DNA of 17,809 nucleotides from DATCYZ01 sp036526195 (lineage in GTDB: Bacteria; Pseudomonadota; Gammaproteobacteria; Burkholderiales; SG8-39), in assembly GCA_036526195.1 (NCBI GenBank), contig DATCYZ010000112.1, positions 1 to 17,809 on the forward strand, in the 5' to 3' direction. Position numbers and translations under genes: made by a program. Positions 10,239 to 17,809 of this stretch are shown here, piece by piece; positions within the stretch are counted from its first letter, which is position 1; each line of letters begins with the position of its first letter. Below the pieces are notes generated by a model. The model did not search any database, was not told where the DNA came from, and worked only from the letters and a program-made list of their open reading frames with translations.

Positions 10239-11266
10239 CTCCGGCCGAACTGGCATATCCCTTTGCTGCGCCGCCGAATCCCGGAACCGCCGTCGAGGTG
10301 GCGCCCGGGGTGAAGTGGCTGCGCATGCCGCTGCCGTTCGAGCTCGACCACATCAACCTCTGGCTGCTCGAGGATGGCGAGGGCTGGACCATCGTCGACA
10401 CCGGCATCGGCAACGTTGCCACGCGTGCGCACTGGGAAGCGGTCGTGCGCTCCGCGCTCGATGGCCGGCCGGTGTGACGCGTCATCGTCACCCATTACCA
10501 CCCCGACCACGCGGGCAACGCCGCCTGGCTGTGCGAGCGCTTTGGCGTCGAACTGTGGATGACGCGCGGCGAGTTCCTCACGGTGCACGCGGTGTTCAAC
10601 GGGGTGGCGAGCTACTCCTCGGGCGCGAACGCGGCGCTGTTTCGCGAGCACGGGCTGGATGCGAGGCGCGTCACCGCGCTCGCCGAGCGCGGCGACCTGT
10701 ACCGATCCCTGGTGCCGGCGTTCCCGATCTCCCATCGCCGGCTGACGGCGGATGCGCAGGTGTCCATCGGCGCTCGCAACTGGCGGGTGATCATCGGTTA
10801 CGGCCACGCACCCGAGCATGCCTCGCTCTGGTGCGAGTCTGCGGGCGTGCTCATTTCGGGCGACATGCTGCTGCCGCGCATCTCGACCAACGTCGCGGTG
10901 CGACCCATCGACCCGGGCGGCAATCCGCTCGGCCTGTTTCTCGATTCGATCCGTGCCTACCGCGCGCTCGGCGCCGACGCGCTGGTGCTGCCGTCGCACG
11001 GCCTGCCGTTTCGCGGCGCTGCCGCCCGGGTCGCGGCGCTGGAGGCGCACCACGCCGAGCGGCTCGAGGCGCTCGCCGCAGCCTGCGCCGAGGCGCCGAC
11101 GAGCGCGGTCGATGCCCTGCCGATCCTGTTTCGCCGGCCGCTGGGCGACGGGCAGATCTTCTTTGCCATGGGCGAGGCCATCGCCCACCTGCATTTCCTG
11201 TACCACGCCGGCCTGGCCACGCGCTCGGTCGATGCGAACGGCGTGATCCGGTTCGGCCGCGCCTGA
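10232..11266 (+). pseudogene. MBL-fold metallo-hydrolase, interrupted by an in-frame TGA
   Basis: Ignoring one TGA (10475-10477, codon 82), a single frame of 344 codons encodes a metallo-beta-lactamase-fold hydrolase. Before the stop are the first beta strands (INLWLLEDGEG, TIVDTGIG); right after it comes RVIVTHYHPDHAGNAAWL with the HxHxDH zinc motif, then GYGHAPEHASL, ISGDMLLP and LPSHGLP, which hold the other expected metal ligands. The downstream part alone has an ATG only at 10559, which would omit the zinc motif and should be inactive. A CGA-to-TGA change would explain the stop. I chose GTG 10232 because its product, MNAPAELAYPF, has a family-like start; a TTG at 10175 gives a longer form. 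No strong Shine-Dalgarno is seen. Its stop is 18 bp from phaC. A read error is possible. Confidence 0.7.
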
Positions 11267-11284
11267 TTCATTGAGGAGTGATCC

Positions 11285-13165
11285 ATGACCCAGACCCCAC
11301 CTGCTGACGCCAACCCCGGGGAACTCGCGGCGGTGTACCACGAGGTGGCCGAGCGCGCGGCGCACATCCTCGGCGAGTACGCGCAGAAGCGGATGGCCAG
11401 CAGCGTCTCCGCCGCGGTGTCGGACGAGCTGGGCATCGCCAAGGCGTTCATGGAGCTGCAGGCGCGCATGCTGGCCGATCCGTTCGCCATGGCCAACGCC
11501 TCGATGCGCATGATGAGCGACTACATGCAGCTGTGGCAGTCGAGCTGGCTGAAGCTGATGGGACAGCCCGGCGCGCCGGTGGCGGCGCCCGCCAAGGGCG
11601 ATTCGCGCTTCAAGGATGCGGAATGGTCGGACAACTTCCTGTTCGACTACATGAAGCAGTCGTACCTGATCGCCTCGCGCCACATCCAGCACTCGGTGGC
11701 CGGCGTGGAAGGCCTGTCCGAGGAAGCGGAGAAGAAGGTGGCGTTCTTCACGCGGCAGTACGTGGATGCGCTCGCGCCCTCGAACTTCGCGCTGACCAAC
11801 CCGCAGGTGCTGCGCGAGACGCTCGCGAGCCGCGGCCAGAACCTCGTCAAGGGGCTGAACAACCTGCTTGCCGACATCGAGAAGGGCGAGGGCGAGCTGC
11901 GCATCAGCATGACCGACGACACCGCCTTCGAGCTGGGGCGCAATGTCGCGACCACGCCGGGCAAGGTGGTGTTCCAGACGCCGCTGATGCAGCTGATCCA
12001 GTACCTGCCGACGACCGGCACGGTGATGCGCCGCCCCTTGCTCATCATCCCGCCCTGGATCAACAAGTATTACATCCTCGACCTGCGCGAGAAGAACTCC
12101 TTCATCAAGTGGGCCGTCGACCAGGGCCACACGGTGTTCGTCGTGTCCTGGGTGAACCCGGATGCCGCCCTCGCGCAGAAGGGCTTCGAGGACTACATGA
12201 CCGAGGGCGCGCTGGCGGCGCTCGACGCCATCGGACAGGCCACCGGCGAGCGCGAGGTCAACGTCATCGGCTACTGCCTCGGCGGCACGCTCACGGGCGC
12301 GACGCTGGCGTACCTGGCGGCGAAGGGCGACACGCGCATCGGCTGCGCCACCTTCTTCGTCAGCCTGCTCGATTTCTCGACGCCCGGGGAGCTCGGCGTG
12401 TTCATCGACGAGGCGCAGGTCGAAAGCCTCGAGAAGAAGATGAACGAGCGCGGCTACCTCGAGGGCTCGGAAATGGCGGGGACCTTCAACCTGCTGCGTT
12501 CGAACGACCTGGTCTGGTCCTTCGTCATCAACAACTACCTGCTCGGAAAGGACCCGTTTCCGTTCGACCTGCTGTACTGGAACTCGGACTCGACGCGCAT
12601 GCCGGCGCGCATGCACAGCTTCTACCTGCGCAACATGTACCTGAAGAACTTGCTCGGCGTGCCCGGCGGCATCACGCTGGCCGGCGTGCCGATCGACCTG
12701 TCGAAGGTCAAGGTGCCGGCCTATTTCATCTCCACCGTCGAAGACCACATCGCGCCCTGGAAGGGCACCTACAAGGGCGCGCAGTACCTCGGCGGGCCGG
12801 TGCGCTTCGTGCTCGGCGGGTCGGGCCACATTGCCGGCATCGTCAACCCGCCCGCGGCGCAGAAATACCACTACTGGACCAACGAAACGTTGCCGCAGAC
12901 GCCCGAGGCCTGGTTCGAGGGCGCGACCCAGCATCCCGGGTCCTGGTGGACGGACTGGCAGGCGTGGATGGACGCGCAGAACGGCAAGGCCGCGAAGGTG
13001 AAGGCGCGCGTGCCGGGCGAGGGCGCGCTGCCGGTGCTCGAAGATGCGCCCGGCAGCTACGCCATGCTGCGTCTCGGCGCGCCGGCCGGGCAATGCCTGC
13101 CGGCGGCCGCCCCTGCGGCACCGGCAAAGGGCAAGGCCGGCAAGACATCGCGCAGCAGGAAGTAG
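11285..13165 (+). CDS. phaC: Class I polyhydroxyalkanoate synthase
   Basis: This 626-residue PHA synthase polymerises (R)-3-hydroxyacyl-CoA on the granule surface. The N-terminal domain (about 1-230) contains ASRGQNLVKGLNNLLADIEK and the catalytic alpha/beta hydrolase domain follows from about RRPLLIIPPWINKYYILDL. The lipase-like box is VIGYCLGGTL with nucleophile Cys331; Asp487 (STVEDHIAPW) and His515 (GSGHIAGIVNPP) complete the triad. A single subunit of this length with no phaE nearby points to class I. The C-terminal tail is rich in Ala, Lys and Arg (PAKGKAGKTSRSRK). A GAGGAG lies 6 bases before the ATG. No phaA, phaB or phasin gene is beside it, though the thiolase 3 kb away could serve as phaA. 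Confidence 0.97.
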   Translation: MTQTPPADANPGELAAVYHEVAERAAHILGEYAQKRMASSVSAAVSDELGIAKAFMELQARMLADPFAMANASMRMMSDYMQLWQSSWLKLMGQPGAPVAAPAKGDSRFKDAEWSDNFLFDYMKQSYLIASRHIQHSVAGVEGLSEEAEKKVAFFTRQYVDALAPSNFALTNPQVLRETLASRGQNLVKGLNNLLADIEKGEGELRISMTDDTAFELGRNVATTPGKVVFQTPLMQLIQYLPTTGTVMRRPLLIIPPWINKYYILDLREKNSFIKWAVDQGHTVFVVSWVNPDAALAQKGFEDYMTEGALAALDAIGQATGEREVNVIGYCLGGTLTGATLAYLAAKGDTRIGCATFFVSLLDFSTPGELGVFIDEAQVESLEKKMNERGYLEGSEMAGTFNLLRSNDLVWSFVINNYLLGKDPFPFDLLYWNSDSTRMPARMHSFYLRNMYLKNLLGVPGGITLAGVPIDLSKVKVPAYFISTVEDHIAPWKGTYKGAQYLGGPVRFVLGGSGHIAGIVNPPAAQKYHYWTNETLPQTPEAWFEGATQHPGSWWTDWQAWMDAQNGKAAKVKARVPGEGALPVLEDAPGSYAMLRLGAPAGQCLPAAAPAAPAKGKAGKTSRSRK

Positions 13166-13183
13166 CGCCGCCCGCCGGGCCGC

Positions 13184-13948
13184 CTAAAGCGGCAGGTCGC
13201 GCGGCTTGCGCGGCGCGCCGGCCGCAAGCCGGTCGTAGAGCGTGCCGGGCAACGCACGCAGCACAAGCGAAACCAGCGCCATTTGCCAGGGAATTACTGC
13301 CCGCCGGCGCTTTGCCGCGATGGCGCGCGCGAAGCGCCGCGCCGCCTCGTCGGCCGGCAGCAGGAACGGCATGCGGTAGCGGTTGACGCGGGTCATCGGT
13401 GTGTCGATGTAGCCCGGGCAGATCGTCACGACGGACACGCCGCTGCCGACGAGCTCGACGCGCAGGCTCTCCAGCCAGGTGATGGCCGCCGCCTTGGACG
13501 CGCTGTAGGCGCCGGCCCCGGGGATGCCGCGAAAACCCGCGACGCTGGCGATGCCGACCAGCGTGCCGCGGCCGGCCGCGCGCATCGCCGGCGCGAACGC
13601 GGCGAGCGTGCTCGCGAGTCCCGTGACGTTCACCGCGAGCAGGCGCTCGAGCACGGTCATGTCATCGGGCATGTCGCCATGCGTGCCAGAGGACAGGCCG
13701 GCATTCGCGATGACGATGTCGGGCGCGCCGAAGCGCGCGCAGAAATCGGTGGCGGCCGCCGCCATCGCGGCGCGATCGGCAACGTCGAGCGCGTAGGCCG
13801 CGTGCGCGCCGGGGAGCGCCCCGGCCAATGCATGGAGGATTTCGGCGCGCCGCGCCGCGAGGCCGAGCGTGGCGCCGGTGCGCGCGTAATGGCGGGCCAG
13901 CGCCTCACCGATCCCCGACGAGGCGCCCGTGATGAAGACCCCCGCCAA
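13184..13948 (-). CDS. SDR family oxidoreductase
   Basis: This 254-residue classical short-chain dehydrogenase has TGASSGIG (residues 7-14), NAG (82-84), Ser135, and YSASK with Tyr148/Lys152, followed by ICPGYIDTPMT. The C-terminus has a hydrophobic stretch (IPWQMALVSLVLRALPG) that may contact the membrane. I see no ATG or GTG near the expected start, and I use TTG at 13948, 13 bp after the dsbA stop; it gives MAGVFITGASSGIG, the correct distance to the glycine loop. The open frame continues upstream only as a shadow of dsbA. It is the last gene of the argS-SPOR-dsbA run, an order I recall from betaproteobacteria. The substrate is unknown. It converges on phaC. Confidence 0.85.
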   Translation of the reverse strand: MAGVFITGASSGIGEALARHYARTGATLGLAARRAEILHALAGALPGAHAAYALDVADRAAMAAAATDFCARFGAPDIVIANAGLSSGTHGDMPDDMTVLERLLAVNVTGLASTLAAFAPAMRAAGRGTLVGIASVAGFRGIPGAGAYSASKAAAITWLESLRVELVGSGVSVVTICPGYIDTPMTRVNRYRMPFLLPADEAARRFARAIAAKRRRAVIPWQMALVSLVLRALPGTLYDRLAAGAPRKPRDLPL

Positions 13949-13961
13949 GGCGCGGCCCCGC

Positions 13962-14621
13962 TTACTTCCTGCCGGCGAGCGACTTGCGCGCGAGGCCGAT
14001 GAGGTGGTCCGCCGTGGCCAGCATGCCGGCCTGCGACCCGCCCTGTTCGGCGCTGATGGTGTAGTGACCCTGAACCGCGAGGGTCGGCGTGCCTTCGATG
14101 CGGTAGGCGCGCGTGAGTTGCGCGGCGCGGCGCACCTTGCTCTGCACGCCGAAGGATTTCGCCGCATCGTCGAATTTCTTCACCTCGATGCCCTGCTTGC
14201 CGAGCCACGCGGTGAGCGCCGCCGGGTCGTCGGTCTTCAGGCGATCGCGATGGATCGCGTCGAAGAACGGCCGGTGCACGCGCGCCAGCACGCCGAGCGC
14301 CTCGAAGGTGTAGAAGGTGGCGGCGTCGCGCGCCCAGCGCTCGTTGAAGATCGCCGGCACCTGGCGCAGCACGGCGTCCTCCGGCAGGGTCTTCACCCAC
14401 TTTTCGATGAACGGCTGCAGGTTGTAGCAATGCGGGCAGCCGTACCAGAAGAACTCGAGCACCTCGACCTTGCCGACGGTATCGACCGGCTGTTCGGGAT
14501 TGAGCACGGTGTAGTCGCGCACCGGCATCGGGACCTGCTGCGCGAGGGCGTGCCCCGGGGCGAGGGCGGCGAGCGGTGCAAGGCCCGCGGCGAGAACGAT
14601 ACGGCGACGATCCGGATTCAT
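13962..14621 (-). CDS. dsbA: Periplasmic thiol:disulfide interchange protein DsbA
   Basis: This 219-residue precursor introduces disulfide bonds into periplasmic proteins. It has a signal peptide with likely cleavage after ALA (residue 27), the thioredoxin-fold start VEVLEFFWYGCPHCYNLQPF with the CPHC active site (Cys62/Cys65), the alpha-helical insertion, and the cis-proline loop GTPT (Pro179). Its usual partner is DsbB, not in this window. An AAGGAG 6 bases before ATG 14621 fixes the start; an earlier in-frame start at 14651 lacks a ribosome site. The signal peptide starts MNPDRRRIVLAAG, with several arginines that resemble a weak Tat motif. Confidence 0.94.
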   Translation of the reverse strand: MNPDRRRIVLAAGLAPLAALAPGHALAQQVPMPVRDYTVLNPEQPVDTVGKVEVLEFFWYGCPHCYNLQPFIEKWVKTLPEDAVLRQVPAIFNERWARDAATFYTFEALGVLARVHRPFFDAIHRDRLKTDDPAALTAWLGKQGIEVKKFDDAAKSFGVQSKVRRAAQLTRAYRIEGTPTLAVQGHYTISAEQGGSQAGMLATADHLIGLARKSLAGRK

Positions 14622-14680
14622 GCGAGGCTCCTTGTTCTTCGTGGCAGGCAATGGCCCAGCCGGGGTCGTACAGCGAGCCT

Positions 14681-15388
14681 TCAGCCCGACTTGTCGGCCG
14701 GCGGCTTGGCCGAAGGCGGCTTGCCGACCGGCGCACCGGCAGCAGCACCGCCGGTGCTCTTGAGTTTGATCAGGCTTGCGTCGATTCCGTTCGTGGCAAG
14801 GGTCTGGCGTGCCTTGTTCAGCTCCTCCAACTGGGTATACGGGCCGAGGCGCACGCGATACCAGGTGCCCTTGTCCGGCAGGCTGGTCGGCTCCACGCTC
14901 GATTCGAGCCCGAGGATGGCGAGCCTGGCCTTCTGGTTGTCGGCGTCCGCCGGGTTCTGGAATGAGCCGGCCTGCACGTAATAGACATCGCGCGGCGCGT
15001 CCGGTTCCGTGCGCGTGGCGCGCATGCGTTCCTTGAGATCCCGGTCGGTCACCGGTTCCTCGCCACCGGGGAGGATCCGGTAGAAGTCGTACTTCGGCTT
15101 CTCCGCGCCTTCTTCGGTGCCCGGTGGAGGTACCGGGCGTCCGCCCTGCGACATGCCGGCGATCGTCGGCGGTCTGGCATCCGCGGCGCCCGGCGTGCCG
15201 GCGGCGGGCGTCGCCGTCTTGCCGGCCGGGGTGCTGCCGGTGAGAAACGGGATCGGCGTCTTGTTGAGGTAGAAGGCGACGCCGAGCGCCACCGCCAGGC
15301 CGAGCAGCAGGCCGATGAATACGCCAAGCAGGAAGCCGCCGCCGGATTTGCGCTGCGTTGCCTGTGGAGTCCTGCCCGCCCTTGCCAT
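14681..15388 (-). CDS. SPOR-domain protein, FtsN-like
   Basis: This 235-residue bitopic membrane protein has a short basic cytoplasmic end (to about residue 15), one transmembrane segment (about 16-41, GGFLLGVFIGLLLGLAVALG), a Pro/Ala/Gly-rich periplasmic linker, and a C-terminal SPOR domain (about 134-210; VYYVQAGSFQNPADADNQKA and WYRVRLGPYTQLEELNKAR). SPOR domains bind denuded peptidoglycan at the septum, so a role in cell division like that of FtsN is likely. The segment KYDFYRILPGGEE is one I associate with betaproteobacterial FtsN-type proteins. The ATG shares one base with the argS stop (TGATG). A longer frame to 15460 is only a shadow of argS. Confidence 0.92.
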   Translation of the reverse strand: MARAGRTPQATQRKSGGGFLLGVFIGLLLGLAVALGVAFYLNKTPIPFLTGSTPAGKTATPAAGTPGAADARPPTIAGMSQGGRPVPPPGTEEGAEKPKYDFYRILPGGEEPVTDRDLKERMRATRTEPDAPRDVYYVQAGSFQNPADADNQKARLAILGLESSVEPTSLPDKGTWYRVRLGPYTQLEELNKARQTLATNGIDASLIKLKSTGGAAAGAPVGKPPSAKPPADKSG

Positions 15389-17070
15389 CACATCTCCTCG
15401 GGGGCGCTCACGCCGAGGAGCGCGAGCCCGTTGGCCAGCACCTGCCGCACCGCCGCGCACAGCGCGAGGCGCGCGCCTCGCGTGGCCGCGTCCTCGACGA
15501 GGATGCGCTCGGCATTATAGTAGCTGTGGAATTCGCCCGCGAGTTCGCGCAGCCAGAACGCGATCGCGTGCGGCGCAAGTTCGCGCGCGGCCGCCGCCAG
15601 CGCTTCGGGCCAGCCGGCGAGGCGCATGAGCAGCGCAAGCTCACGGGGATGGGCAAGGGCGTCCAGCCCCGCGCTGGCCAGTTCCGCGGGCGCGCCGCCC
15701 CACTGCCTGAGCAGGCTGCAGATGCGGGCGTGCGCGTACTGCACGTAGTACACCGGGTTCTCGTCGTTCTTCGCGCGCGCCAGGTCGACGTCGAACACGA
15801 ACTCCGCATCGGCGCGGCGCGAGACGAGGAAGAAGCGCACTGCATCGCGTCCGACCCATTCGATCAGATCGCGCACCGTGACGTAGGACCCGGCGCGCTT
15901 GGAGATCTTCACTTCCTCGCCGCCGCGCATCACCTTCACCAGGCTGTGCAGCACGTAATCCGGGTAGCCGGCGGGAATGCCGATGTCGAGCGCCTGCAGG
16001 CCGGCGCGCACCCGCGTCACGGTGCTGTGGTGGTCGGTTCCCTGCACGTTGATCACGCGCCGGAAGCCGCGCTCCCATTTCGCCACGTGGTAGGCGACGT
16101 CGGGCACGAAGTAGGTGTAGCCGCCGTCGGACTTGCGCACCACGCGGTCCTTGTCGTCGCCGTAGTCGGTGGTGCGCAGCCACAGCGCGCCGTCCTTTTC
16201 GTAGGTGCGCCCGCTCGCCACCAGCGCGCGCACCGTCGCCTCGACACGGCCTTCGGCGTAGAGGCTGGATTCCAGCGTGAAGACATCGAACTTGACGCCG
16301 AAGCTCGCGAGGTCGCCATCCTGCTCGTGGCGCAGGCAGGCGACCGCGAAGCGGCGCACCGCTTCGAGGTCGTTCGCGTCGCCTGCCGCCGTCACCGGTT
16401 CTCCGTCGGTGGCCTGCGCCGTGCGGCGCGCAAGGTAATCCGCGGCGATCTCCGCGATGTACTCACCGTTGTAGGCGTCCGCCGGCCAGTCGGGCGCGCC
16501 GGGCGCGCTGCCGCGGGCGCGCGCCTGCACCGACAGCGCGAGCTTGTCGATCTGCGCGCCGGCATCGTTGTAGTAGAACTCGCGCGTGACCTCGCAGCCC
16601 TGCGACTCGAGCAGCGCGGCGAGCGCGTCGCCGAGCGCCGCCTGTCGCCCGTGCCCGACGTGCAGCGGCCCGGTGGGGTTGGCGGAGACGAACTCGATCT
16701 GCACGCGCTCGCGCGCGGCAGGCTGCACGTGGCCGAAGGCACTGCCTTCGGCGAAGACACGCGCAACGATGGACGCTTTTGCGCTGCGCGCAAGGCGCGC
16801 ATTCAGGAAGCCGGGGCCGGCGACCTCGAGCGGGCCGAACACGCCGCTATCGGCGAGGTCCGGCGCGCAGGCCTCGGCAAGCTGCGCCGCCAGTTCGCGC
16901 GGGTTGCGCTTCACCAGCCGCCCGAGTTGAAGCGCCACGTTGCAGGCGAAGTCGCCGTGCTCCGGGTTGCGGGGTCGGTCGAGCCGGATCTCGACGGGGG
17001 CCGTGCCGGGGGCGACCCGGTGTATGGCCTCGCCGAGGATGCGCTCGAGAATCTCCTTGGGATCTTGCAT
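15388..17070 (-). CDS. argS: Arginyl-tRNA synthetase
   Basis: This 560-residue class I synthetase charges tRNA-Arg. It has an N-terminal Arg-tRNA domain (residues 1 to about 90), the HIGH-type motif in GPLHVGHGRQAALGDALA, and a KMSKS-like motif KISKRAG after GEEV. The C-terminal DALR-type anticodon-binding domain includes YVQYAHARICSLLRQW and ends in APEEM. ATG 17070 gives MQDPKEILER; upstream codons in the same frame (to 17226) run through the intergenic region and the end of priA and are not used. There is no Shine-Dalgarno. A TATAAT lies 15 bases ahead, so the mRNA may have a very short leader. Confidence 0.97.
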   Translation of the reverse strand: MQDPKEILERILGEAIHRVAPGTAPVEIRLDRPRNPEHGDFACNVALQLGRLVKRNPRELAAQLAEACAPDLADSGVFGPLEVAGPGFLNARLARSAKASIVARVFAEGSAFGHVQPAARERVQIEFVSANPTGPLHVGHGRQAALGDALAALLESQGCEVTREFYYNDAGAQIDKLALSVQARARGSAPGAPDWPADAYNGEYIAEIAADYLARRTAQATDGEPVTAAGDANDLEAVRRFAVACLRHEQDGDLASFGVKFDVFTLESSLYAEGRVEATVRALVASGRTYEKDGALWLRTTDYGDDKDRVVRKSDGGYTYFVPDVAYHVAKWERGFRRVINVQGTDHHSTVTRVRAGLQALDIGIPAGYPDYVLHSLVKVMRGGEEVKISKRAGSYVTVRDLIEWVGRDAVRFFLVSRRADAEFVFDVDLARAKNDENPVYYVQYAHARICSLLRQWGGAPAELASAGLDALAHPRELALLMRLAGWPEALAAAARELAPHAIAFWLRELAGEFHSYYNAERILVEDAATRGARLALCAAVRQVLANGLALLGVSAPEEM

Positions 17071-17085
17071 CGCTGAAGGGCGCGA

Positions 17086-17091
17086 ATTATA
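17086..17091 (-). promoter_or_regulatory. Perfect -10 box upstream of argS
   Basis: TATAAT on the minus strand is 15 bases before the argS ATG. The -35 region at 16-18 bases spacing (AGGGCG-like) is poor and there is no TGn extension. If it is used, transcription starts near 17079 and the leader is about 9 bases. Confidence 0.5.
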
Positions 17092-17147
17092 CCGGGCGAA
17101 GGTGACACGCCCTCGCGCACCGCCCGTTGCCGCGCCGGTCGCGTCGC

Positions 17148-17809
17148 TCAGTCGAACTCGATCGGGTCGACTTCCAGATGCCAGCGCACGTTGCGCGGCG
17201 CCATCCCGGCGATCGCCGCGTTCCACTGCGCGAGGAAACCCTGCAGCGCGCCGCGGGAGCGGCTCTGCGCGAGCAGGCGCGCGCGTTCCATGCCGGCGCG
17301 GCGGGTGACCAGGTGCGGCACCGGATCGTAGAGCTCGACTCCTGTCGGCGCGGCCACCAGGGTGCTCGCCTGCGTGAGGAACTCGAGCGCCGTCTTCAGT
17401 TCGGTGGCCTCGGCGCGCAGCACCGCTTCATGGGCAAACGGCGGAAACCCGGCGTTGCGGCGCTCCTCGATCTGCGCCGCCGCGAACCCGGCGTAGTCGT
17501 GCGATACCAGCGCGCGAAACAGCGGATGCCCGCCGAAGCGCGACTGCACCAGCACTTCGCCCTGCTGCGCGCGGCGCCCGGCGCGGCCGGCGACCTGCGC
17601 GAGGGTTGCGTACAGGCGCTCGGCGGCGCGGTAGTCGGTGGAGAACAGCGCGGCGTCGGCGTTCAGCACGCCGACCAGGCTGAGGCCCGGGAAATCGTGG
17701 CCCTTCGCGAGCAACTGGGTGCCGACGAGGATGTCGTGCGCGCCGCGCCGGATCCCCTCGAGCGTATCCACCAGCGTCTTGCGCCGCCGCGCGCTGTCAC
17801 GGTCGATGC
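17148..17809 (-). CDS. priA: Primosomal protein N' (PriA helicase), 3' part
   Basis: The last 219 codons of priA are present; the gene runs off the right edge. PriA recognises stalled forks and restarts replication. Near the edge is IDRDSARRRKTLVDTL, then helicase motif V (DILVGTQLLAKGHDFPGLSLVGVLNADAAL) and motif VI (QVAGRAGRR), with the C-terminal domain following. The Cys-rich zinc-binding part and the ATPase motifs Ia-III must lie outside. An internal GTG at 17771 is not a real start. The gene ends 77 bp before the argS start and is likely a separate transcript. Confidence 0.94.
   Translation of the reverse strand, partial: IDRDSARRRKTLVDTLEGIRRGAHDILVGTQLLAKGHDFPGLSLVGVLNADAALFSTDYRAAERLYATLAQVAGRAGRRAQQGEVLVQSRFGGHPLFRALVSHDYAGFAAAQIEERRNAGFPPFAHEAVLRAEATELKTALEFLTQASTLVAAPTGVELYDPVPHLVTRRAGMERARLLAQSRSRGALQGFLAQWNAAIAGMAPRNVRWHLEVDPIEFD

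Noticed and set aside
10475..10477. Selenocysteine or tryptophan recoding at the MBL TGA
   Set aside because: TGA ends many other genes in the window, no selenocysteine hairpin is evident, and the position is a strand edge next to the zinc motif where related proteins, as I recall them, carry Thr or Arg.
10109..13093. A 994-codon open frame on the minus strand opposite the MBL gene and phaC
   Set aside because: It is antisense to clearly recognisable phaC and MBL motifs, its product is Arg/His/Ala-rich without any domain I know, and such long antisense frames are common in GC-rich genes.
13179..13193. GCCGC-CTAAA-GCGGC hairpin between phaC and the SDR as a bidirectional terminator
   Set aside because: Only 5 bp of stem with no T run, and it overlaps the SDR stop codon; similar hairpins are frequent in GC-rich DNA.

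Overview
The window is a dense, GC-rich stretch of bacterial chromosome with no gene-free gap above about 140 bp. The order priA - argS - SPOR protein - dsbA - SDR, a MerR-type LiuR regulator ahead of isovaleryl-CoA dehydrogenase, and a class I PHA synthase together suggest a betaproteobacterium (Burkholderiales, Rhodocyclales or a relative). This placement is from memory of gene orders; no search was run.

Left two thirds (about 67-10090, all minus strand, so read right to left): a leucine/isovalerate (Liu) catabolic cluster. It begins with the regulator liuR, then liuA (isovaleryl-CoA dehydrogenase), a thiolase, a CsgA/C-factor-like SDR, a hotdog thioesterase, a second acyl-CoA dehydrogenase, a kappa-GST/HCCA-isomerase-like protein, a rhodanese, and the beta (liuB) and alpha (liuD) subunits of 3-methylcrotonyl-CoA carboxylase. 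Several junctions overlap (GTGA, TGATG) or are only a few bases apart, so most of this is probably one operon. The pathway is incomplete here: methylglutaconyl-CoA hydratase (liuC) and HMG-CoA lyase (liuE) are absent, and a 22-codon ORF sits where liuC often lies, between liuB and liuD. The cluster ends in a tandem 41-bp repeat whose palindromes look like terminators and which duplicates the last bases of liuD.

Middle (10091-13165, plus strand): a divergent control region, a metallo-beta-lactamase-fold hydrolase gene broken by an in-frame TGA just before its zinc motif, and phaC 18 bp behind it. A near-perfect 22-bp palindrome lies between liuR and liuA and overlaps the -35 element of a plausible liuA promoter. 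A degenerate copy of its core lies at the liuR/MBL divergent promoter, hinting that leucine breakdown and PHA synthesis may share control.

Right (13184-17809, minus strand): the housekeeping run argS - SPOR/FtsN-like protein - dsbA - SDR, preceded by the 3' part of priA, which runs off the window. argS has a perfect TATAAT only 15 bases before its ATG. This run converges on phaC with an 18-bp gap.

The main points for a second look are the two LiuR-type sites, the apparently deleted liuC, the nonsense codon in the MBL gene, and the tandem palindromic repeat.
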